Below are positions 53,350 through 62,797 of a stretch of 64,000 nt of DNA, in pieces (position 1 is the stretch's first letter; each line of letters begins with the position of its first letter). The translations under genes and the position numbers were made by a program. Source of the DNA: Acidobacteriota bacterium (GTDB lineage: Bacteria; Acidobacteriota; Blastocatellia; Pyrinomonadales; Pyrinomonadaceae). Below the pieces are notes generated by a model. That model was given only the letters and a program-made list of their open reading frames with translations. It made no database searches and was not told the DNA's origin. The DNA is taken from NCBI GenBank assembly GCA_020199835.1, contig JAIVJV010000010.1:62001-126000 (forward strand), written 5' to 3'.

Positions 53350-54474
53350 GTGACAACAGACAACTTTTCGCGCCGCCGGTTTTTGCAACTAAGTAGTATC
53401 GGGATCGCAAGCACACGTAACTTGTCGCTAACGGAATTGACGCTTTTTGTCGGCACGTACACGTCGAGTACAAGCGAAGGTATTTACGTGTACCGGATGG
53501 ACCAGCTCAGTGGCGAGCTGAGGCGAGTTGGATCGGCGAAGTCTGAGAATCCGTCTTTCCTGGCAATCGATCCGCGCAAACGTTTTCTGTACGCCGTCAA
53601 CGAAACATCGACGGGCGCGGTGAGCGCGTTCAGGATCAATCGCCAGACGTTTGCGCTCGAGTTTCTCAACCAGCAACCTTCTCAAGGCGCCGATCCCTGT
53701 CATCTCGTCGTTGACGATCGCGGCAAGAGTTTGTTGCTGGCGAACTACACCGGCGGAAACGTCGCGGTGCTGCCGATTCAGCATGACGGCAGCCTTGGTC
53801 CGGCGAGTGATGTCAAACAACACGAAGGCTCGGGTCCTCGCGAACAACAAAAAGGACCACACGCTCATTGCATCAAGCTCGATCGTTCCAACCGTCACGC
53901 GTTCGCCGCCGATCTCGGTAGCGACAAGGTCATGATCTACCGTTTCAACGCAGCCGCCGGCAAACTCGAACCCGCGAAACAACCTTTCGCGGCGCTGCAT
54001 CAGGGCGCCGGACCACGCCATCTGACGCTGCATCCAAACGGCAAATATCTCTACGTGATCAACGAGCTCGACTCATCGTTAACCACGTTCAAATACGACC
54101 CGGCAAAAGGAACGCTCACCGCGTTTGAAAGCATCTCCACGTTGCCGCGCGACTTTTCCGGCACAAGCTATTGCGCGGACGTTCACGTGTCGCGCTCGGG
54201 CAGATTTCTTTACGGATCGAATCGCGGTCATAACAGCATCGTGGTTTTCGGGATCGATCCGCGCAGTGGGCGGCTCACGCTCGTCGAACACGTTTCGACC
54301 GGCGGTAACTGGCCGCGCAACTTCACGATCGACCCGTCAGGCCGATTTCTGCTCGTCGCCAATCAACGCAGCGACAACGTGGTCACATTTCGTATCGACT
54401 CCCAAAGCGGACGGCTGACGCCGGCCGGCCAAGTTACGCAAATTCCAGTTCCCGTCTGCCTGCAATTTCTCTAG
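53350..54474 (+). CDS. Lactonase-family beta-propeller (6-phosphogluconolactonase type), Tat signal
   Basis: A 374-residue exported propeller. GTG 53350 is chosen: AAGGAG lies six bases upstream and the product then starts with a twin-arginine motif (FSRRRFLQLSSIG). The seven-bladed repeats are visible as SGELRRV, NPSFLAIDPRKRFLYAVNE, GADPCHLVVDDRGKSLLLANY, HAHCIKLDRSNRHAFAADLG, GPRHLTLHPNGKYLYVINE and GNWPRNFTIDPSGRFLLVAN. The family includes 6-phosphogluconolactonase Pgl and muconate-cycle enzymes; in a Tat-exported member the substrate is more likely an extracellular sugar lactone. It precedes the GH3 gene by 42 bases and is probably co-transcribed. Confidence 0.88.
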   Translation: MTTDNFSRRRFLQLSSIGIASTRNLSLTELTLFVGTYTSSTSEGIYVYRMDQLSGELRRVGSAKSENPSFLAIDPRKRFLYAVNETSTGAVSAFRINRQTFALEFLNQQPSQGADPCHLVVDDRGKSLLLANYTGGNVAVLPIQHDGSLGPASDVKQHEGSGPREQQKGPHAHCIKLDRSNRHAFAADLGSDKVMIYRFNAAAGKLEPAKQPFAALHQGAGPRHLTLHPNGKYLYVINELDSSLTTFKYDPAKGTLTAFESISTLPRDFSGTSYCADVHVSRSGRFLYGSNRGHNSIVVFGIDPRSGRLTLVEHVSTGGNWPRNFTIDPSGRFLLVANQRSDNVVTFRIDSQSGRLTPAGQVTQIPVPVCLQFL

Positions 54475-54516
54475 AATAGCGGCGTTCCTAAATTCCTGCC
54501 TGAGGACAGCAAATAG

Positions 54517-56862
54517 ATGAGAACCTTCGCCCGTGCCGTGGCGGCAGTCAGTCTTTCACTGTGTTTCGTGCTTCAACCCGTGTTGGCCCAGACACAACCT
54601 AACGTCATCGATAGCGACGAGTTTTTCCGTCGCACCAGCCCGGCCCCGACGCTGCGGGATCACTCGCAGAAGATCGAAGCACTGCTGAAGCGGATGACGC
54701 TTGAAGAAAAAGTGGGGCAGATGACGCAGCTCGCGATCGGCATGATCGCCAGCGGCGCCGATCAGAACATCAAGATCGATCCCGCAAAACTGGATAAGGC
54801 CATCGCGAAGTACGGCGTCGGCTCGATTCTCAACGTCGCCGATCAAGCACTGTCTATCGATCGCTGGCACGAAATCATCGGCCAGATCCAGGACGCCGCG
54901 AAGAAGACGCGTCTCGGCATTCCCGTGATCTACGGCATCGACTCGATACACGGCGCGAACTACGTCCTCGGTGCGACGCTGTTTCCGCAAGAGATCGGTA
55001 TGGCCGCAACGTTCAATCCCGAGCTGATGAAACGCGCCGCTGAGATTACTGCCGCGGAAACACGGGCGGCGGGAATCCCCTGGAGTTTTTCCCCTGTGCT
55101 CGATCTCGGCCGCAATCCGCTCTGGCCGCGTTTCTGGGAAACCTTCGGCGAGGATCCTTACGTTGCTTCGGTGATGGGTGTTGCGTTTGTGCGCGGACTC
55201 GAAGGTTCAGATCCCGCTTCGCAAACCGCGGTGGCGTCGAGTTTGAAGCACTACATGGGCTACAGCTTTCCACTCACCGGAAGAGATCGCACGCCCGCGT
55301 GGATTCCCGAAAACTATTTACGCGAGTATTTCCTGCCGCCGTTTACTGCGTCGGTCAAAGCCGGCGCACGCACGATCATGATCAACTCCGGCGAGATTAA
55401 CGGCGTGCCCGGTCACATCAATCGTCATTTGCTCCACGGCATCCTGCGAGACGAACTCGGCTTCAACGGTTTCGTTGTCTCCGACTGGGAAGACATCAAG
55501 AAGCTCGTCACGATCTGGCGCATCGCGCCGACTGAAAAGGAAGCGACGCGCCTCGCTGTGATGGCCGGCATCGACATGAGCATGGTGCCGAGCGATTACA
55601 GTTTCGCGGATCACCTGGTAGCGCTAGTGAAAGAAGGTTCGGTGCCGCAGTCGCGTATCGATGAAGCGGTGCGGCGCATCTTGCGTGTGAAGTATGAGTT
55701 GGGTCTGTTTGAAAACCCTGGACCAAGTGCGGCGTTGAAAACAAACTTCGCGCGTCCCGAATCACGGCAGGTTAGTCTGGAAGCGGCGCGCGAGTCGATC
55801 ACCCTTCTGAAGAACACAAACAATATCCTGCCGCTCTCAAAGAACTCGAAAGTGCTCGTCACTGGACCAACCGCCGACTCTTTGATTTCGCTCAACAATG
55901 GTTGGACGTACGTGTGGCAAGGATCGGAAGAGTCCCTCTACCCGAAAGATCGCGACACCGTTCGCCGTGCAATCGAAAGAAAGCTCGGGGCGGGCAACGT
56001 GACTTATGTTCCCGGCACGAAGATCTTTCGCCAAGCCGGTTCGACTTCGAACAACAATCCGACAAGCCTCGAAGAAGAGGTCGACATTCCGGCGGCTGTG
56101 CAAGCGGCGCGTTCGGCCGACGTCGTGGTGCTGGCTCTTGGCGAAGGTTCGTATTGCGAAACGCCGGGAAACATTACCGACCTGACGATCGGCGAACCGC
56201 AACTCAAACTCGCTGACGCCATTATCGCGACCGGCAAACCGGTCGTGCTGGTGCTCGTAGAAGGCCGCCCGCGAATCATCAATCGCATCGCGGATCGCAT
56301 CCCCGGGATCGTGATGGCCTATAATCCGAGTAACGAAGGCGGCACCGCGATCGCCGACGTGTTGTTTGGCGACGTCAATCCGAGCGGCAAGCTTCCGTTC
56401 ACTTATCCGCGCACGCCAAACGGTCTCATCAACTACGATCACAAGCCTTTTGAAACGGAAGATACTGCGTTTGGCAACATGGCTTTCCGGCCTCAGTTCG
56501 CCTTTGGCGACGGATTGAGTTACACCACGTTCGCTTACAAAGATCTTCGTCTGGACAAACAGACCATCTCAGGCAACGACGAACTCGGCGTGTCTGTAAC
56601 CGTCACGAACACCGGAGCGCGCGCCGGCAAGGAAGCAGTGCTCGTGTACGTCAGCGATCTGGTCGCGTCCATCTCCCCACCAAATCGCCGGCTGAGACGA
56701 TTCGCGAAGGTCAATCTCGAACCGAACCAGAGCCGCACGTTGACTTTCAAAATCAGGCGCGACGATCTGTCGTTCATCGCCGCCGATAACAAGGCCACGA
56801 TCGAGCCCGGAGAGTTTGAAGTGAAGATCGGTGGCCTTTCGCAAAGGTTCACACTTAGATGA
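54517..56862 (+). CDS. Glycoside hydrolase family 3 (beta-glucosidase-like), exported
   Basis: A 781-residue protein with a signal peptide (VAAVSLSLCFVLQPVLAQ). The GH3 N-terminal barrel starts EALLKRMTLEEKVGQM and contains PVIYGIDSIHGANYVLGATLFPQEIGMAATF, with the substrate-binding region SLKHYMGYS and the nucleophile Asp323 (GFVVSDWEDI). The second sandwich domain carries the acid/base region (VVVLALGEGSYCETPGN, IADVLFGDVNPSGKLPFTYPRT). A fibronectin-3-like C-terminal domain (GNDELGVSVTVTNTGARAGKEAVLVYV) completes it, the plan of GH3 beta-glucosidases. The start of the GH20 gene overlaps its stop (ATGA), so the two are translated together. Confidence 0.93.
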   Translation: MRTFARAVAAVSLSLCFVLQPVLAQTQPNVIDSDEFFRRTSPAPTLRDHSQKIEALLKRMTLEEKVGQMTQLAIGMIASGADQNIKIDPAKLDKAIAKYGVGSILNVADQALSIDRWHEIIGQIQDAAKKTRLGIPVIYGIDSIHGANYVLGATLFPQEIGMAATFNPELMKRAAEITAAETRAAGIPWSFSPVLDLGRNPLWPRFWETFGEDPYVASVMGVAFVRGLEGSDPASQTAVASSLKHYMGYSFPLTGRDRTPAWIPENYLREYFLPPFTASVKAGARTIMINSGEINGVPGHINRHLLHGILRDELGFNGFVVSDWEDIKKLVTIWRIAPTEKEATRLAVMAGIDMSMVPSDYSFADHLVALVKEGSVPQSRIDEAVRRILRVKYELGLFENPGPSAALKTNFARPESRQVSLEAARESITLLKNTNNILPLSKNSKVLVTGPTADSLISLNNGWTYVWQGSEESLYPKDRDTVRRAIERKLGAGNVTYVPGTKIFRQAGSTSNNNPTSLEEEVDIPAAVQAARSADVVVLALGEGSYCETPGNITDLTIGEPQLKLADAIIATGKPVVLVLVEGRPRIINRIADRIPGIVMAYNPSNEGGTAIADVLFGDVNPSGKLPFTYPRTPNGLINYDHKPFETEDTAFGNMAFRPQFAFGDGLSYTTFAYKDLRLDKQTISGNDELGVSVTVTNTGARAGKEAVLVYVSDLVASISPPNRRLRRFAKVNLEPNQSRTLTFKIRRDDLSFIAADNKATIEPGEFEVKIGGLSQRFTLR

Positions 56863-58886
56863 AAACAAATTTTGTTCTTTCAATACTGCTTGTAATGATT
56901 TCTGCCCCGCTTTCCTGGGCCCAGGACCTGATGCCTTTACCGGCGTCAATCACCGTCAATAAGGATCGTCTCGCGATCGACGAGTCGTTCAAGGTCGCGA
57001 TTCGCGGCCACTCCGACGCGCGCCTGCAAGCGGCAGTTGCGCGTTTCGTCAAACGTCTCGAAGGCCGGACCGTGTATTCCTTCGCACCCGGCCTTGCGGT
57101 TGACGATCAACTGACCACGTTGATCGTGCATTGCGAAGGTCCCGGTCTTGGCAAAGACGTACCGGTACTGAACGAAAACGAGAGTTACCGGATCGACATC
57201 ACCGATCGGCAGGCGTTGTTAAGCGCGCCGACCGTCGTCGGCGCGATCCGCGGACTCGAGACTGTGCTGCAACTTCTCAACAGCGATCGCCGTGGTTTTT
57301 TTCTGCCGGGCGTAAAAATTCAGGACCAGCCACGCTTTCCCTGGCGCGGTTTGCTGATCGACGTCGCGCGTCACTTCGAGCCCGTGGAAGTGCTCAAGCG
57401 AAATCTAGACGCGATGGCCGCGGTGAAGTTGAACGTCCTGCACTGGCACCTGACCGAAGACCAGGGCTTCCGCGTTGAGAGCAAAAAGTTTCCGAAGCTG
57501 CACCAGCTCGGTTCGGACGGCAATTACTACACGCAGGAACAGATCAAGGACGTGATCGCGTACGCGCGCGATCGCGGCATTCGCGTCATGCCGGAGTTTG
57601 ATATTCCGGGACACGCCACGAGCTGGCTCGTTGGTCATCCCGAACTCGGCAGCGCGCCTGGTCCATACACGATTGAGCGACGCCCCGGCATCTTCGAACC
57701 CGCACTGGATCCGACCCGCGAAGAGGTTTACAAGTTTCTCGACGTCTTCCTCAGCGAGATGGCGGCCCTCTTTCCCGATGCGTACATGCACATCGGCGGC
57801 GACGAAAATGAAGGCAAACAATGGGACCGCAATCCCGCGATCCAGGCGTACATGAAGGGGAAAGGAATCAAAGACAACCACGCGTTGCAGGCTTACTTCA
57901 ACACGCGGCTGCTGAAGATTCTGCAGAAGAACGGCAAGAAGATGATCGGCTGGGATGAGATCCTGCAGCCGGAGTTGCCGAAAGACGTCGCGATTCATTC
58001 GTGGCGCGGCACCGCGGCGCTTGCTGAGGCCGCACGGAAAGGTTACGACGGAATACTTTCCAACGGTTACTACATTGATCTCATCTTTCCGGCTTCGCAA
58101 CACTACGCTGCCGATCCGCTTCCGGCAGACAGTACGTTGACGCCGGAACAAGCGAAGCACGTGCTTGGTGGTGAAGCAACGATGTGGGCCGAGTGGGTGA
58201 CGCACGAGACGATCGATTCGCGTATCTGGCCGCGCACGGCGGCGATCGCGGAGAGACTCTGGTCGCCACGTCACGTTACAGATGTTAACGATATGTATCG
58301 CCGGCTCGCGGTGATCAGTTTGCAGTTGGAAGAGTTGGGGCTTGCCCACAAGAAGAACCAGGACATGATGCTACGCCGACTGGTACGCACTGACGATATT
58401 GGACCACTACGCACGCTCGTTTCGGTTATCGAACCGGTAAAGGAGTACCGGCGCTATCAGCAACGACCGCAGACGATGCTGAGCCCGTTGACGGGAGTAG
58501 TCGATGCAACCCTGCCCGACAGCGAAGCGGCGCGGAGGTTTGCGTTCATGGTCGATGCGTTTCTCGCCGACGCACCGCGCTTTCAACTTTACCGTTCGGA
58601 GTTGGGGCAAATGTTGGCGGACTGGCAGACGGCGGGCGCCGCGCTCGAACCACTGATCGATCGTTCGCCGGCGTTGAAAGAAGTGAAGCCGTTGGCGAAC
58701 AATCTTTCGGTGCTGGGCGAGACGGGGATGGAGGCGTTGACTTATTTGAAGCTCGGCGTGCCCTCGACGCCCGAGTGGCGCAAAGCCAGCGAGTTGAAGA
58801 TGGACGAGGCGTCGAAGCCGTATGGCGCGCTGGAGTTTGTGGTAATACCGAGTGTCAGAAAATTGATCCTTGCGACTGGTAAGTAG
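56859..58886 (+). CDS. Beta-N-acetylhexosaminidase, glycoside hydrolase family 20
   Basis: A 675-residue exported enzyme. A signal peptide (LSILLVMISAPLSWAQ) is followed by a GH20b-type domain (about 22-145) and the catalytic barrel (PRFPWRGLLIDVARHFEPVEVL, NVLHWHLTEDQGFRVES). The catalytic Asp-Glu pair is Asp315-Glu316 in HIGGDENEGKQW. ASQHYAADPLPADSTLT and LGGEATMWAEWV, with the final Trp, bind the sugar. It releases terminal N-acetylglucosamine or galactosamine from chitin oligomers and glycoproteins. Coupled to GH3 by an ATGA overlap; with the ChbG-like gene upstream it forms an amino-sugar-degrading group. Confidence 0.95.
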   Translation: MKTNFVLSILLVMISAPLSWAQDLMPLPASITVNKDRLAIDESFKVAIRGHSDARLQAAVARFVKRLEGRTVYSFAPGLAVDDQLTTLIVHCEGPGLGKDVPVLNENESYRIDITDRQALLSAPTVVGAIRGLETVLQLLNSDRRGFFLPGVKIQDQPRFPWRGLLIDVARHFEPVEVLKRNLDAMAAVKLNVLHWHLTEDQGFRVESKKFPKLHQLGSDGNYYTQEQIKDVIAYARDRGIRVMPEFDIPGHATSWLVGHPELGSAPGPYTIERRPGIFEPALDPTREEVYKFLDVFLSEMAALFPDAYMHIGGDENEGKQWDRNPAIQAYMKGKGIKDNHALQAYFNTRLLKILQKNGKKMIGWDEILQPELPKDVAIHSWRGTAALAEAARKGYDGILSNGYYIDLIFPASQHYAADPLPADSTLTPEQAKHVLGGEATMWAEWVTHETIDSRIWPRTAAIAERLWSPRHVTDVNDMYRRLAVISLQLEELGLAHKKNQDMMLRRLVRTDDIGPLRTLVSVIEPVKEYRRYQQRPQTMLSPLTGVVDATLPDSEAARRFAFMVDAFLADAPRFQLYRSELGQMLADWQTAGAALEPLIDRSPALKEVKPLANNLSVLGETGMEALTYLKLGVPSTPEWRKASELKMDEASKPYGALEFVVIPSVRKLILATGK

Positions 58887-59970
58887 AATCTGTCTTTTTC
58901 TTTTACTCTGTGTTGCCTTTTGCGTTACAGCAAGGGCGCGCGACGATCAGTGTCTGTCTTGCCACAAAACCTACAACTCCTACTTCACGACCGCCCATCA
59001 TTTAACTTCCCGACTCGCCACGCGCCAGTCGATCCTCGGCCGCTTCAACGACATTCTCAAAACCTCAGAACCCGAACTTTTCTATAAACTAGAAGCCAAA
59101 CCCGACGGCTTCTTCCAAACAGGCGTGCTCGGTACGCCACCCGACACAGTCTCGATCTCACAACGCTTCGATCTCGTCATCGGCTCCGGCCGCAAAGGCC
59201 AAACGTATCTTTACTGGGGCGAGAACGATCGCCTGTTCCAACTACCGGTCTCGTATTGGACCGCGCTCGGAAGGTGGGTCAACAGTCCCGGCTACGGCGA
59301 TCGCACCCTCGATTTCAGCCGTCCCGTGTTGCCGCGTTGCCTTGAATGTCACGCGTCGTCTTTTCAACCTGACACGAACGTCGCGAATCGTTACGGGCGC
59401 GCGAATTTCGTGCTCGGTGTCTCGTGTGAACGCTGTCATGGACCAGGCGCGCAACACATCGCGCTCAACTCCGATCCGAACGCGAAACCGGAGCAGCAGG
59501 CGATCGTCAATCCGGCGAAGTTGCCGCGCGAGCGGCAGATAGATCTGTGTGGCCTGTGTCACGGCGGGGTTGGCGTGGCGAAGACGCGTCCGTTCTCATT
59601 CAACGTCGGCAACGTGCTTGCGGAGCACATTCAACTCGAGCAACCCAAACCTGACGAACCGCTCGACGTGCACGGCAATCAACTGGCGTTGCTCGAACGA
59701 AGCAAGTGTTTCAAAGAGTCGGACATGACGTGCTCGACGTGTCATGACGTGCATCAGCCGCAACGCGACGCAAGTTACTTTTCGGAGAAGTGTTTGCAGT
59801 GTCACAAGGTGCAGAGTTGCGGGCTGTTTCCGAAGCGCGGGCGCGCGCTCGTCGGGAAGTGCGTGGATTGTCACCTGCCGAACCAGAACTCAAACGTGAT
59901 CTTCTCCAGCCACGATCGCGTTCGCATCACACCAAAAGTGCGCAACCACTGGATCAAAGTCTACCGCTAA
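58870..59970 (+). CDS. Seven-haem periplasmic c-type cytochrome
   Basis: A 366-residue exported protein with seven CxxCH motifs: CLSCH, CLECH, CERCH, CGLCH, CSTCH, CLQCH and CVDCH. A short signal sequence (LFLLLCVAFCVTARA) leads directly to the first. The start is TTG 58870, overlapping the end of the GH20 gene; no ATG is available before the signal peptide and no clear ribosome-binding site is seen, so the exact start is uncertain. The layout, including a GQTYLYWGENDRLFQLPVSYW segment and a final HWIKVYR, parallels the convergent cytochrome at 60065. Function is electron transfer; the partner is unknown. Confidence 0.88.
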   Translation: MRLVSRICLFLLLCVAFCVTARARDDQCLSCHKTYNSYFTTAHHLTSRLATRQSILGRFNDILKTSEPELFYKLEAKPDGFFQTGVLGTPPDTVSISQRFDLVIGSGRKGQTYLYWGENDRLFQLPVSYWTALGRWVNSPGYGDRTLDFSRPVLPRCLECHASSFQPDTNVANRYGRANFVLGVSCERCHGPGAQHIALNSDPNAKPEQQAIVNPAKLPRERQIDLCGLCHGGVGVAKTRPFSFNVGNVLAEHIQLEQPKPDEPLDVHGNQLALLERSKCFKESDMTCSTCHDVHQPQRDASYFSEKCLQCHKVQSCGLFPKRGRALVGKCVDCHLPNQNSNVIFSSHDRVRITPKVRNHWIKVYR

Positions 59971-60055
59971 CCCTGGGACCGCAGGCGTCTCGCCTGCCTG
60001 GCTCTCAGCAAGATTGATCGGCAGTAATGCAGGCGAGACGCCTGCGGTCCCAGGG
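59971..60055. repeat. 27-bp perfect palindromic repeat between convergent cytochrome genes
   Basis: Bases 59971-59997 (CCCTGGGACCGCAGGCGTC, then TCGCCTGC) and 60029-60055 are exact reverse complements with a 31-base spacer. The motif GGGACCGCAGGCGNCTCGCCTGC recurs commonly in intergenic DNA of many soil bacteria in my memory, in the manner of a REP family. It may also end both transcripts. Confidence 0.9.
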
Positions 60056-60064
60056 GGGAAATGT

Positions 60065-61192
60065 TTACCGCGGGACGGGTTCGTTCGGTTTGGTGATGCG
60101 GATCCAGTGATCGGTGAACGATGCGTGCATGCCTTGAAGTTCGATCTTTGGCATGTGGCAGGTCGCGCATTTCGACGTACTCACCGGGCAAGCATCCGCC
60201 CTGCGGCGCTCGGTCTTCTTCTCTTTCGCGGTCGTGAGATGACACGCGAGACACTTTTGGTCGTAGTAAGCCGTATCCTTCTGCAACTGCTCGTGCGGGT
60301 TGTGACACGCCAAACAACTCACACGCGAATCGTTCGTGTTGTGACCACGGCTATTGAACATCCGGTACGGCTGAAAACGGATATTGTTAATGCCTGATTG
60401 CCCAGGCAACAACATCGCCTGTTCAAAACTCGTGTGACACGTGCCGCAGAACGACTGCGACAACTCGTGCCCGCCCAAGCCGCCCGGATTGAAGATCTGC
60501 GGCTCGTCGAGGTTCTTCGCCTTCATCGCCGCCAGGTGCTTTTCACCTGGGCCATGACACGCTTCACAGCCAACGCCGGGACTCAACTGATCCAACTTCA
60601 ACTCCAACCCCTGCACTGCGCCCGTCGTGTGGCAACCAAAGCACTGTTGCGGTTCATCGCCTGCGATCGCGCGTCCCAGCGCGTCTTCAAGCGACGCCGG
60701 TATCGCAGGACGATGTCCGATCGTGAAATCCAGACCGCGCAGCTTTTCGAAATAACTCACACGCGTCTCGTAAAGCACATCGTTATGACGAAAGAGAAAC
60801 GTCTGTCCGACGTGGCCTTGCCCGAAGCAGTACAGAATCGGTTTGGTAATGCTGCTTCTGCCGTCGGCAATACTATAGAGGACCGCGTTTCCTTCGCGGG
60901 CGATCGTGTAGGTGTAAGGACCGTTGCGAAACGTCAGCTTGCCTTTAGCGGTAACGATGCGGCAATCAGGCGCGACTTCCAGCGCCTGGGCCATCGGCGT
61001 GTGTAACTGCTGCGCCTGCTCCTTGTGACACTCGATACACGCGTTGTTGCCGACGTAACGGATGCCGCGCGTGTTTGCGTTGGGCCGCCATTCGGAAAAG
61101 AAGTTGTCCTGCTGGGCGCGCGCGACGATCAGACCGCAAAGGACGAGCAGCACACCGAGAACACCGATTTTAAGACTTACTCTGCCCCGCAC
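60065..61192 (-). CDS. Seven-haem c-type cytochrome, paralogue of the convergent gene
   Basis: A 375-residue exported protein with seven CxxCH motifs: CIECH, CFGCH, CEACH, CGTCH, CLACH, CLACH and CATCH. A signal sequence ([20 protein letters not shown]) precedes. The [23 protein letters not shown] segment and final [14 protein letters not shown] match the architecture of the cytochrome at 58870, so the pair arose by duplication or shares a domain. It starts with GTG and overlaps the end of the CRTAC1 gene by 23 bases, so it belongs to the operon 64000-60065. Confidence 0.9.
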   Translation of the reverse strand: MRGRVSLKIGVLGVLLVLCGLIVARAQQDNFFSEWRPNANTRGIRYVGNNACIECHKEQAQQLHTPMAQALEVAPDCRIVTAKGKLTFRNGPYTYTIAREGNAVLYSIADGRSSITKPILYCFGQGHVGQTFLFRHNDVLYETRVSYFEKLRGLDFTIGHRPAIPASLEDALGRAIAGDEPQQCFGCHTTGAVQGLELKLDQLSPGVGCEACHGPGEKHLAAMKAKNLDEPQIFNPGGLGGHELSQSFCGTCHTSFEQAMLLPGQSGINNIRFQPYRMFNSRGHNTNDSRVSCLACHNPHEQLQKDTAYYDQKCLACHLTTAKEKKTERRRADACPVSTSKCATCHMPKIELQGMHASFTDHWIRITKPNEPVPR

Positions 61193-62795
61193 CTTCCACG
61201 ACCTTTATGTATTTATTCAACGGTAGGTTGGTGATTCGATCGGTGGCTCCACTGGGCCAACGAATCTCGATCGAATCGATTTTAGCGGCAGCGCCAACAC
61301 CGAGGATCTCGCGCGGATCGTGTGAAGATAGATAACTGCCGCCGCCCGTACGCAAGCGAGTCCGTTTCACCGCGCCCACCTGCCAAGTGATCACCGCGCC
61401 CACCGCCGCGGAATTACTTTTTGTCGCAACGAGATTCAATCCAACCCAGTTGTTTTTGTTGCCGCCATGGTTTCGCAGCAGCAACGGCGGCTCACCGTTG
61501 TTCGAGGTAAGCACGTCGGCGTCGCCGTCGTTGTCGAAATCGCCCACCGCCATACCGCGCCCGGAAAACATCTTGCCAAACACCGCGCCCGAGTTAGCGC
61601 TGACGTCTTTGAAACCGCGGCCAGTGTTTTCGAACAGCAGCAACGGTTCCTTGTGCCTGACGCGCGGAATGCGCGATTCGATCATGTCATCCGGATGCCC
61701 GTTGACGAGAAACAGATCGGGATCGCCATCGTTATCGTAGTCGAAAAACTTCAAACCCCATCCGCTCAGCAGTTGTGTCGCGGGCGCGATCTCACCCGGC
61801 TGATCCGTGAAGATGAGTTCCTTGTCGTTGTGATAAAGACTGAAAAACTCGTGATCGATGTTCGCGACAAAAAGATCCTGCCAACCATCACCGTCGTAAT
61901 CGGCGGCGTCAACACCCATTCCGGAACGCGGCCGGCCCGCTTCACCGTACGCGACACCGGCGGCGAGACCAATCTCTTCAAACTTGCCGCCGCCTTTGTT
62001 GACGAAAAGAAAGTTGGGCATCGTGTCGTTGGCGACGAACAGATCCATCAGGCCATCGTTGTTCACGTCGGTCGCAACCGCGCCGAATGATTTGCCTGGA
62101 TGAGCAGCGATGCCCGAGTCGCGGCTAACGTCCTGGAACGTGCCGTTGCCGGTGTTGCGAAACAGGCGCGACGGCGTTGGTTTGAAGAGCCGCGGCACAC
62201 AGTAATAACGGCGTTTCAAAGTCGCGTCAGTGCAGAGCGGGTTCTGCGACTTGTCGTAAAAAACAAAGCTGGACACAAACAGATCCAGCCTGCCGTCGTT
62301 GTCGAAATCGAACCACGTTGCGCAGGTGGACCAACCGGGCGACGCGACGCCCGCTTTGTCAGTCACGTCGGTGAACGTGCCGTTGCCGTTGTTACGATAA
62401 AGAATGTTCGAGCCGTAGTTGGTGATATAGAGATCGACAAAACCGTCGGCGTCGAAATCCGCCGCGGCCACGCCCATGCCAAACTTGCCGCCCGCGACCC
62501 CGGCTTTATGAGTGACGTCGGTGAAGGTTCCGTTCCCGTTATTGCGATAGAGTGCATTTTTCAACGGCGTGGCCGGCGTGAAGAAATCGGATGGACCACT
62601 GTTGACGAAGTAGATGTCCATCCAACCGTCATTGTCGTAGTCGAGAAATGCGCACCCGGCGCCGACGGTTTCCGGCAACTGGCGATCAGCGGATTGGGCG
62701 TTGTTGTGAACCCAGGTGATCTTGCTGGTCTGTGGCGGAACCTCTTCAAAGACCACAGAGAGAAGCAGTGCAAGTACGAAGACCACGGATTTCAT
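61170..62795 (-). CDS. CRTAC1-family protein with FG-GAP/VCBS repeats and ASPIC/UnbV domain
   Basis: A 541-residue exported protein. After a signal peptide ([16 protein letters not shown]) come at least six FG-GAP/VCBS-type calcium-binding repeats of the form [69 protein letters not shown] and [14 protein letters not shown]. They fold as an integrin-like propeller. The C-terminal ASPIC/UnbV domain (about 450-541) has [16 protein letters not shown] and [13 protein letters not shown]. The family is frequent in Acidobacteria and Planctomycetes; function is unknown. Operon with the TPR gene (two-base gap) and the heptahaem cytochrome. Confidence 0.92.
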   Translation of the reverse strand: MKSVVFVLALLLSVVFEEVPPQTSKITWVHNNAQSADRQLPETVGAGCAFLDYDNDGWMDIYFVNSGPSDFFTPATPLKNALYRNNGNGTFTDVTHKAGVAGGKFGMGVAAADFDADGFVDLYITNYGSNILYRNNGNGTFTDVTDKAGVASPGWSTCATWFDFDNDGRLDLFVSSFVFYDKSQNPLCTDATLKRRYYCVPRLFKPTPSRLFRNTGNGTFQDVSRDSGIAAHPGKSFGAVATDVNNDGLMDLFVANDTMPNFLFVNKGGGKFEEIGLAAGVAYGEAGRPRSGMGVDAADYDGDGWQDLFVANIDHEFFSLYHNDKELIFTDQPGEIAPATQLLSGWGLKFFDYDNDGDPDLFLVNGHPDDMIESRIPRVRHKEPLLLFENTGRGFKDVSANSGAVFGKMFSGRGMAVGDFDNDGDADVLTSNNGEPPLLLRNHGGNKNNWVGLNLVATKSNSAAVGAVITWQVGAVKRTRLRTGGGSYLSSHDPREILGVGAAAKIDSIEIRWPSGATDRITNLPLNKYIKVVEGAGQSKS

Positions 62796-62797
62796 GA

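Noticed and set aside
57405..58349. 314-residue open frame on the minus strand
   Set aside because: Antisense to the GH20 catalytic domain and without recognisable motifs.
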